From Psychrobacillus sp. FSL K6-2836 (GTDB lineage: Bacteria > Bacillota > Bacilli > Bacillales_A > Planococcaceae): 64,000 nucleotides of DNA. The stretch spans positions 3,410,001 through 3,474,000 of the forward strand of contig NZ_JBBOOM010000001.1 of assembly GCF_038003085.1 (NCBI RefSeq), read 5' to 3'. A program made the position numbers and the translations under genes. The notes under the pieces were generated by a model. That model saw nothing but the letters and a program-made list of their open reading frames with translations, made no database searches and was not told the origin of the DNA. Shown piece after piece: positions 12,006-18,675 of the stretch. The number at the start of each line of letters is the position of its first letter. Within the stretch, counting starts at the first letter, position 1.

Positions 12006-12134
12006 TTGCATCGCCTCCATAAATGGTAAGTAATCAGGTAATAAACTGATATAACGTAAACCAGTAAGTAGAATAAATGCACATATGAAGTTGATGAAGA
12101 TAAGAGCTTTAGGCCCAGACTTCAGTACACTTAA

Positions 12135-12546
12135 TTAATTTATTATATATTCAAGTAAAATGCATGTCAATATTTTCTATATTTTGAATAGGTTTTATAA
12201 AGTTTAAGGTAATACAAAATAAGAAAGCGAAGTGAAAGTATGATAAATGTGTCGTATTAGTTGGATATGACAAGTGGTGATAATGTTTATAAATTAAGAG
12301 GATATTTTCAAAGGCCTTTAAGATATGGTAAGAGAGATTATGTACATGAATATTGAAACCTTATCCAAAATTGGATAAGGTTTTTTGAATTATAAAGAAC
12401 AAAGTGTATTTCTAAAAGCATGGTAAGGAACTAATTCTTGCCAATTTAACTTAACCTCTATCTCTTTAAGTTACTAACTATAAAAAAGGTATTTAAAATA
12501 AAACGTAGAATTATATATAAATAAATAAAATTGGAGGGAATTCTAC
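12135..12546. other. Intergenic stretch with one terminator
   Basis: AT-rich sequence with no convincing gene. The clear element is a perfect 12-bp stem AAACCTTATCCA/TGGATAAGGTTT at 12356-12383 with a T run, which reads as a plus-strand terminator of a gene no longer visible. Confidence 0.6.
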
Positions 12547-12732
12547 ATTGGTATTATTAAAACAAAACAAACAACTCTAGGTACAGTTTATGAACAATAT
12601 GATAATAAAAACAAACTGATTATAAGATTCGGAGCAATTGGTTTTATAAAGAAAGAGTTAGCAAATATGGAAAAAAAGAACAAAGTAGTGGAGTTAAAAA
12701 AATTAAAAGTCTTTTTTGTAAGCTTTAATTAA
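12547..12732 (+). CDS. Possible small protein with ATT start, unknown
   Basis: A 61-codon frame begins at ATT, 8 bases after GGAGGG at 12533-12538, and ends 19 bases before the next gene. There is no ATG, GTG or TTG in frame near the ribosome site. Either ATT is used as start (known for infC) or the original ATG has mutated. The out-of-frame TTG at 12548 would give only a 10-residue peptide. The product is basic (many lysines, ending KKLKVFFVSFN) and matches no family I recognise. Its tight placement ahead of the 255-residue gene suggests a two-gene unit. Confidence 0.35.
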   Translation: MGIIKTKQTTLGTVYEQYDNKNKLIIRFGAIGFIKKELANMEKKNKVVELKKLKVFFVSFN

Positions 12733-12751
12733 TAGAAAAGGGAGTAAAATA

Positions 12752-13519
12752 ATGAAGAAAAAAGAACTTAAGGCTGTTACATCTGATATGATAACGGCGG
12801 GTATACCTACTGGAATAACAGATATGCTTAAAAGCCTACCACCGGATTTTCAAACTATAGTATCCCTAGCACTTCCAACATTAGCATGTATTTTTAATTC
12901 ATATAACCGAAACTTAGAAATGAGAGATTTAGAGAAATTAAAATTGTTTCTAAGTGATACAAAACAAGCTATGGAAGAAAGAGAAATTGAAGAATTGAAA
13001 CTTTTAGTCAATTTAGATTTTCCAATTGAAATGCAATCTACTATAGAGGAGATTATTAGAAGAGGGGTAAATGCCAAAGGGAAATGGCTAAGAAAACTTG
13101 CAGCACATTTTGTAGTTATCTTTGGAAACTCTTCACATCCAAGTTATCAAGCTGGAATGCAAATCTGCCTGGACATTTTAACACAGTTAAATGAGAGTGA
13201 TTTAAAGCTATTAATTTTGTATGAATTACACAGAAAAGTAAACTTTGAAAATGGCATTTATATGGAAGATGTTAATCTAGAGGTAGAGGAAGTATTAAAG
13301 GTACTTATAGAAGATAAAAATGTCTTTGCTCAGACAATATATATTTCATCATTAAAGTTACGTAACATTGGTTTAATCGCAAGGGAATCTTCTTTGACCC
13401 CCTATGAGGACCCAGATAATAAAGAAAAAATGATTGAAAATTTTATTTCGCTAAACTGCAATGAAGTAACTAGCTATTATTATCTATTTAAAAGGTATAT
13501 AAATGGATTTAATCCTTAA
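12752..13519 (+). CDS. Unknown 255-residue protein
   Basis: Not recognised. The gene has a good ribosome site (AAGGGAG) and a long clean frame. A hydrophobic stretch around residues 34-49 (QTIVSLALPTLACIF) could be one membrane segment or a buried helix. It is followed by a charged helical region (EMRDLEKLKLFL, QAMEEREIEELKLL) and a mixed helical C-terminal part. No catalytic motif is seen. It sits in an island of defence genes, after a small frame that may be its partner, so a role as membrane-associated effector or sensor is possible but only inferred from context. Confidence 0.75.
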   Translation: MKKKELKAVTSDMITAGIPTGITDMLKSLPPDFQTIVSLALPTLACIFNSYNRNLEMRDLEKLKLFLSDTKQAMEEREIEELKLLVNLDFPIEMQSTIEEIIRRGVNAKGKWLRKLAAHFVVIFGNSSHPSYQAGMQICLDILTQLNESDLKLLILYELHRKVNFENGIYMEDVNLEVEEVLKVLIEDKNVFAQTIYISSLKLRNIGLIARESSLTPYEDPDNKEKMIENFISLNCNEVTSYYYLFKRYINGFNP

Positions 13520-13565
13520 TATAAAATCTATGAATTTACTAATTTAAATTCTAAAAATAGTTTCC

Positions 13566-13598
13566 CCTAGACAGTACCACCAGTTATAACTGTCTAGG
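13566..13598. terminator. Hairpin after the 255-residue gene
   Basis: A perfect 10-bp stem CCTAGACAGT/ACTGTCTAGG encloses a 13-base loop 47 bases after the stop. There is no T run, so its role as terminator is uncertain. Confidence 0.5.
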
Positions 13599-13604
13599 CT
13601 CATA

Positions 13605-13739
13605 ACAGATAGCAAAAATATTAGTTTATCAACACACTCCAAAGAATTAGAAACTCTTAATAATTTTCTTTCTGGAAAATCTGAAAAGGAAATACATTTG
13701 ATTTATAAAATAGCTCAAGAAATTTTTAAAATATATTAA
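13605..13739 (+). pseudogene. Fragment of a regulator-like C-terminus
   Basis: A short open frame without a start encodes a helical tail (SKELETLNNFLSGKSEK, LIYKIAQEIFKIY) like the C-terminal end of small Xre-type regulators. No ribosome site is present. It is probably a gene remnant and overlaps the end of an opposite-strand Xre remnant. Confidence 0.35.
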
Positions 13740-13908
13740 ACTTATATTTAATTGTTGTTTTTTTTAATGTAATATTTCTATCTCCTCGTTCGACTGCAGC
13801 TAAGTATGATACTTGCATTTCACATTTTGCTAGATGTTCTTGAGTTAATTTTTTTTATTTTCTAATTTTCTTTATATTTCCACCAACAATATTAACTAAA
13901 CTCTCCAC
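13726..13908 (-). pseudogene. Xre-family regulator, broken by a stop codon
   Basis: Read on the minus strand, a GTG start after GAGGG opens NIVGGNIKKIRK, then an in-frame TAA, then KKLTQEHLAKCEMQVSYLAA and VERGDRNITLKK. Together these form the start of a Cro/C1-type helix-turn-helix domain (normally IRxxKKLTQExLA...S..YLSxIERG). The TAA replaces what is probably a Glu codon, and the C-terminal dimerisation part is missing. It is a dead repressor gene. Confidence 0.65.
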
Positions 13909-14170
13909 TCAATCACCCTCTTTAGACTAAATTAGGAATGAGTAAGCAAACAGATAACTATAAGTATATATTTCCATTGCTAGATGGTTGATTTATATTT
14001 GTACACTGAATGTATTCTATTATACTTACATAATTAGCAAAAAATGTTTGAAAATATCCCAGAATATAGATTGAAAAATGGTATAATGTTCATGAAGTAA
14101 TCTAAAGGTATTTAACTAAAACGTTGTAGGACAAGTTAACTCTAATTGAACTAAAAAGGAAGATAACCTT

Positions 14171-14998
14171 ATGAATAAAATCCCATTGAATGATGAGATT
14201 GCGGTTGCAATGTCACAAATAGTAGATGACGCGTTGGTTGCAACTCGTAAGCCTAGTCATGCAGATTTAGATAACATTATCCTTCGTCATGGATTAGATA
14301 AAGGAGATCCAAAATTAAACGGATTAAATGGTAATGTGGGAAAAGCGAAAAGAGTTTATGCAGTATTGAATTGGGCTTTAGAATACAATCAAGAATTAGG
14401 AGAATCATTTGTAGGTTCACTCATCTCGTTACTTAGGGGTCATGGAGGGTTTAGAGATAGTTCACCTAATTATGTTGGAAATGAATCCATTCTAAATCTT
14501 CAAAACTCACTAAAATTAGAAGGTATAGTATTGGCAAGTGATGGAACCTTAACTCCGATGGTATTAGAAAACTTATCTGATCTAGAAATGGAAGAAGCGC
14601 TAGAGAGCTATATTAGACGTGCTAAAAAGGGAGCATCTGACGCTGCATTATTAACAGGAACAAGTAAGGACCTATTAGAGGCAGTAGCCGCACATGTCAT
14701 CACAAAACTGCTAGGTAAATATCAACAAAGTAATTTTCCAACTTTATTAGGACTTGCCTTTCATCTTTTAGGATTATCTACACCTAATACCAAAGGAGTA
14801 AACGAGTCGATGTCTCGTATGGAGATAAGTTTATACGAGTTAGGGTGTGCGGTAAATAATCTGCGAAATAAACAGGGGACGGGGCACGGGCGGCCTTTTT
14901 TACCAACAGTTACACCTAATGAAGCTATAGCTGCTATTGAAAGTATGGGATTAATCTCTGAGTTTCTATTAAATAAGTTAAAAGAAAAAGTTAGTTAA
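14171..14998 (+). CDS. Abi_C-like abortive infection protein
   Basis: A 275-residue protein whose C-terminal part (CAVNNLRNKQGTGHGRP) carries the pattern of Abi_C domain proteins. In these, an Arg-Asn followed some six residues later by His resembles the HEPN RNase motif. The N-terminal half is helical, with VYAVLNWALEYNQELGESFV; the middle (LLEAVAAHVITKLLG) also fits the family. Proteins of this type are associated with phage-induced growth arrest, probably by RNA cleavage. The gene stands alone, with an AAGGAAG-type ribosome site and Xre debris upstream. The family call is by motif; catalytic activity is inferred. Confidence 0.65.
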   Translation: MNKIPLNDEIAVAMSQIVDDALVATRKPSHADLDNIILRHGLDKGDPKLNGLNGNVGKAKRVYAVLNWALEYNQELGESFVGSLISLLRGHGGFRDSSPNYVGNESILNLQNSLKLEGIVLASDGTLTPMVLENLSDLEMEEALESYIRRAKKGASDAALLTGTSKDLLEAVAAHVITKLLGKYQQSNFPTLLGLAFHLLGLSTPNTKGVNESMSRMEISLYELGCAVNNLRNKQGTGHGRPFLPTVTPNEAIAAIESMGLISEFLLNKLKEKVS

Positions 14999-15132
14999 AT
15001 TTGTTACTAAAGTTGAAGTTGTAGTTTTAACTCATTAAAGAATGGTTTTTTTTAGAACATTTAAACACCTAAGTATAATGATTTTTAAGTAAGCTTAAAA
15101 GTAAAAGTTATCATCCAGTTCCCGTAAGGAGA

Positions 15133-16215
15133 ATGTATATTCCCAAGCTTAACTCCAACAAGAAAAGACCGTTGGGGATACCGGAACATGAAGATAAGAT
15201 TGTACAGAAAGGCATTACAAAAATAATAAATGCTATCTATGAAAACGATTTTCTAGACTGTTCTTTTGGGTTCCGCCCAAATCGTAACTGCCACGATGCT
15301 TTGAAAATATTAAATTATTATATTGAAAAGAAATCAGTAAATTATATAGTAGATGTAGATATCAAAGGGTTCTTTGACAATGTTGACCACATATGGATGC
15401 TGGAGTTCTTAAAACTGCGAATCGCTGACCCTAACTTACTAAGAATAATTGGTAGGTTTCAAAAAGGTGGATACATGGAGGAAGGAAAGAAATACAAGAC
15501 AGATAAAGGCACACCGCAAGGTGGAGTCATATCTCCGATACTTGCCAATCTATACCTCCATTATGTCCTGGACCTGTGGTTTGAGAAGGAAGTTAGAAGA
15601 AAGTGTAAAGGACAAGCATACATAGTTAGATATGCCGATGATTTTGTTTGTTGCTTCCAATATAAGAGCGAAGCTCAGGAATTCTTTCAATCATTGAAGC
15701 TGAGATTACAGAAGTTTAACTTAGAAATAGCTGAGGATAAAACCAAAATTATTCCCTTCGGGAGATCTGCGGAGAAAGATGCAAAACTAAAGGGAAATAG
15801 AAAACCTGACACCTTTGATTTCCTAGGTTTTACACACTATTGTGGAAAGAGTAAATCTGGATACTATCGTGTGAAGCGGAAATCAAGCAGGAAAAAGCTA
15901 CAAGGTAAACTAAAGGAATCGAAGGAATGGATAAAGAAGAACCGAAATAATGATATTCATATGATTATGGATAGATTTAAACGCTCGCTTGTAGGTTATT
16001 ACAACTACTATTGCATCACGGATAACACTCCAAGTGTTCACCGCTTTAAAGACAAAATCCAATATTTACTGTTTAAATGGCTCAACAGAAGAAGTCAAAG
16101 AAAATCCTTTACTTGGGATAAATTCAATCTCTTTCTTCATAAATATCCGTTACCTTCACCACGAATTAAGGTGAATATATACGACCTAAGAAAAGAAATT
16201 AGCTATATTTTGTGA
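15133..16215 (+). CDS. ltrA: Group II intron reverse transcriptase/maturase, N-terminally truncated
   Basis: Intron-encoded protein that helps splicing and copies the intron into new sites. Present are RPLGIPEHEDKIVQKGI, FGFRPNRNCHDAL, VDVDIKGFFDNVDH, GTPQGGVISP, the catalytic YADD in YIVRYADDFV, and the maturase region. The 360 residues lack roughly 60-80 N-terminal residues of the usual length, and there is no HNH domain at the C-terminus. The ATG used here is an internal methionine. The catalytic core is intact, so activity in trans cannot be excluded. Confidence 0.85.
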   Translation: MYIPKLNSNKKRPLGIPEHEDKIVQKGITKIINAIYENDFLDCSFGFRPNRNCHDALKILNYYIEKKSVNYIVDVDIKGFFDNVDHIWMLEFLKLRIADPNLLRIIGRFQKGGYMEEGKKYKTDKGTPQGGVISPILANLYLHYVLDLWFEKEVRRKCKGQAYIVRYADDFVCCFQYKSEAQEFFQSLKLRLQKFNLEIAEDKTKIIPFGRSAEKDAKLKGNRKPDTFDFLGFTHYCGKSKSGYYRVKRKSSRKKLQGKLKESKEWIKKNRNNDIHMIMDRFKRSLVGYYNYYCITDNTPSVHRFKDKIQYLLFKWLNRRSQRKSFTWDKFNLFLHKYPLPSPRIKVNIYDLRKEISYIL

Positions 16216-16229
16216 ACGATGACTAGGAG

Positions 16230-16262
16230 GAGCCGTGTGCGTAAATAGCGCAAGCACGGTTC
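16230..16262 (+). ncRNA. Group II intron domain V
   Basis: GAGCCGTGTGCG and CGCAAGCACGGTTC pair as the conserved 34-base catalytic hairpin of bacterial group II introns, directly after the maturase stop and before a domain VI-like stem. Confidence 0.85.
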
Positions 16263-16450
16263 TGTGAGGGGGGAGGAACACAATTACCGCAAGGTAGAGA
16301 GGTTCCCTTCTACTCGACTAGTCGAAGATATAACAATTAGTTGTGAATAGGAGAATTGGCGATGATATAAAAAAAGACACCAAGGAAGTGTCATAAGTGT
16401 TTTCAAATTAGCTCACCGATAAATTGGAATTTATTTTAATCTACTTGAAT

Positions 16451-17677
16451 TCATTTTATATATGCTTCATTACTGGTTACAATTAATTCAAGACGTTTAT
16501 TATAAGCAGTATCTATATTATTTATTAATTCAATTTGAAACTTCAAAGGTTCTAAATCAGAATAAGGTTTAATAACTAATTCCAATTCATCAATTATTTC
16601 TTGTTTCTTAGCCTTTTTTTTAGTTTTTTCGTGTTTTTCTAATCCGTCAGCACCAATATCTAGTAAAAATCCGACACCCTTAAATAATGGACTACTCACA
16701 GGACTATTTACAATTTCGCCTACATTCTTCATAACTTTCGCTGGTACATCATTAGCTTTTAATGCCTTAACTTCATTAATATATTTGTTAATTAAACCCT
16801 TAATAACGTCATATGCTTCTTGATACATATTGACATTTTTTTTCATTTCCGAAATTACTTTATGTAAGAAAGAAGAATCAGTAATATTTGATAGATTGAT
16901 TTCCAAATAATATGCCGTTTGGTATAAATAAATTGAATACCAATATTTAGGTAAATAATTTTTATATTTATTAAGTTTTTCTGTTGTTTCTTTGCTATTA
17001 TCGTTTTGATTAAGTGTTGATTTTAAATTTTGTAATTGCTCATAATATAATTTGATATTAGCTAGAGCTGTTCTCCTTATAGATTGGACATTTATAAGTG
17101 TTGCCTGACTATATGTTTCATTATTTAAGATATATTGTGCATTGTCTCGTACTTCTTTTAAGAATTCACCATCTGCCCATAACTGACTTTCTTTATCAAT
17201 CTCTAGATATCTTTGAATTTCAATCACTTTTTTTTCGATTGATTCTAACCTATTATCAATTCTTGCTAGGAAGTATTGGCTTGTAGCGATAGAAGCAACT
17301 GTAAAAGTAGCAGTTACTATATTAGATAATGTCATAAAATCGGATTTATTTAACTCTTGAAGCAATGCTTGTCCTGTAATATCATTATTTTTTCCTGGAG
17401 CAACAATATTACCCCTAAATAAAGTTGGATCTTTTGCTGACCTTTGCAACACACCTAGTCCTTTATCATATACGACTTTATATGTTCCAGAATAGTAGTT
17501 AGCATCATTAACGCTTTTTAAAAAAAATGGAACATTTTGAAAGCAGGCATTAATTTTTGCAAAGTCATCATTATTAATCTTGTTATATCTATCGTATTTT
17601 TGATTGTCTTCAACAGGTGTAATTGATATACCAAGTTTATCATCTAACACTTTTAATAAGCTGTCTGTATTCTCCAT
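16451..17677 (-). CDS. Unknown protein with hydrophobic segment and coiled coils
   Basis: Not recognised. The 408-residue protein starts at an ATG 8 bases after AAAGGAG; an in-frame extension upstream has no ribosome site. Residues about 60-130 form a compact soluble domain (YYSGTYKVVYDKGLGVL, RSAKDPTLFRGNIV). A hydrophobic stretch follows (LSNIVTATFTVASIATSQYF), then a long helical, probably coiled-coil region (IDNRLESIEKKVIEIQRYLE) and a basic helix KHEKTKKKAKK near the C-terminus. The layout is one globular domain, one membrane-like segment and coiled coil. It lies between a group II intron remnant and the type I restriction locus, the only gene on this strand nearby; a defence role is only contextual. 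Confidence 0.75.
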   Translation of the reverse strand: MENTDSLLKVLDDKLGISITPVEDNQKYDRYNKINNDDFAKINACFQNVPFFLKSVNDANYYSGTYKVVYDKGLGVLQRSAKDPTLFRGNIVAPGKNNDITGQALLQELNKSDFMTLSNIVTATFTVASIATSQYFLARIDNRLESIEKKVIEIQRYLEIDKESQLWADGEFLKEVRDNAQYILNNETYSQATLINVQSIRRTALANIKLYYEQLQNLKSTLNQNDNSKETTEKLNKYKNYLPKYWYSIYLYQTAYYLEINLSNITDSSFLHKVISEMKKNVNMYQEAYDVIKGLINKYINEVKALKANDVPAKVMKNVGEIVNSPVSSPLFKGVGFLLDIGADGLEKHEKTKKKAKKQEIIDELELVIKPYSDLEPLKFQIELINNIDTAYNKRLELIVTSNEAYIK

Positions 17678-17761
17678 TTCAAAATCTCCTTTCAAAATTT
17701 CAAACTCACTGATAAATTGTAATTTGCTTCTATTTGCCTGTATAGTACCATACGTTTGCAA

Positions 17762-18035
17762 AATTACACATAAATAACTAACAGGGGTTTTGATCTAAGA
17801 AGGATTGATGCCTTTTTATTGAACTTGCATTCCTGTAAAATTGAAAAAGAGTTTCAAGTTTGTGAAGGATTGTACTTAAACTCCCATGAAAATTAATAAC
17901 GCTCAAAATCTATAAAATTGCATAACAAAAGAGACTCAGAAATAGCTTTTTTAAAAAAAGGCTGAGCCTTCAGAATGTTTATATTGAGTTAAAAGGTAAA
18001 TCAGCGACCAACTCCATTCTTCATAGAATAAAGGC
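17762..18035. other. Gap without recognisable genes
   Basis: AT-rich sequence upstream of the minus-strand gene. It contains a short palindrome AAGGCTGAGCCTT near 17960 and nothing else I can support. Confidence 0.4.
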
Positions 18036-18185
18036 ATGGCTGGTGCAATAACCAGAGTAGGATTAATCTCCCATGAGTGCTACTCGTATAGAGTGCGACA
18101 GTCTGTGATGCACCGTGGTCGTTGGAGTCAGACTAACGGATGGGCTCTATGGCACCATAGTTCATCGACCTTCTTCGCCAGCCAT
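18036..18185. repeat. GC-rich element bounded by ATGGCTGG/CCAGCCAT
   Basis: A 150-base block of higher GC than its flanks, with perfect inverted ends ATGGCTGG and CCAGCCAT and internal short palindromes such as CTATGGCACCATAG. An open frame runs through it, but codon use and lack of a ribosome site argue against coding. It looks like a second type of dispersed non-coding repeat, comparable in style to the one at 6332-6498. Confidence 0.45.
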
Positions 18186-18277
18186 ACTAATCTATACCCG
18201 TTCTACAACAATTTTCATCCTCTGTGGTGCAGCGTTTTTTTGCTGCATGGATGGCTAACGGGTGCTTTAGTTAAACA

Positions 18278-18306
18278 AGACCATCATTTCGATGGTCTAT
18301 TTTTAT
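18278..18306 (+). terminator. Terminator-like hairpin
   Basis: A perfect 8-bp stem AGACCATC/GATGGTCT with a 5-base loop is followed by ATTTTTAT. It lies after the repeat element; no gene is seen upstream. The remaining 370 bases before hsdR are AT-rich and hold nothing else I can identify. Confidence 0.7.
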
Positions 18307-18675
18307 GTCCAAAACATCAAGTAGATTTCGGCAATCAATTGTGAATTGTTACACTTAAACTACATGAACAGGATACTAAAAAATAGTATAGTGTGGATTT
18401 AGAAGATGGAACATATCTAATAATAGCGTGGGAGCTACGGCTAAGGTTTTATATTTTATAAGCTATCACAGTATATACGGCTTAATAAATCTTTGTTATG
18501 CTTTTAATGGAAATAATTTAATTATTCATAATTCACCTCCAAAAGTAGTTTTCGGAATATACAGTAGTTTTAATTTAAATAATACCATTATTTAGAAGGA
18601 AATGTGTGGAAGTTTGTTTATTAAAATATGTTAGAATTAGCTTATATAGGTTTGCTGAATATAAGGGGATAAGTT

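Larger units (their letters stand above)
15082..16318 (+). mobile_element. Group II intron, 5'-truncated
   Basis: The block holds a reverse transcriptase frame followed by RNA domain V and a domain VI-like hairpin, ending near TCTACTCGAC. The intron's 5' half (consensus GTGCG start, domains I-III) and the N-terminal reverse transcriptase part are absent: the protein frame is blocked by TGA at 15079, just before the sequence that still reads KSYHPVPVRRMYIPK. The left junction is therefore at about 15080. Such a remnant cannot splice or move by itself. Confidence 0.85.

Noticed and set aside
15133-16215. Retron reverse transcriptase linked to the Septu-like pair
   Set aside because: The RT has group II intron features and is followed by intron domain V; it is 9 kb from the ATPase-HNH pair and no msr-msd structure is seen.
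18036-18344. 102-codon frame upstream of hsdR
   Set aside because: It runs through a repeat and a terminator hairpin, has no ribosome site and the amino-acid makeup is unusual (many His, Trp, Ser).
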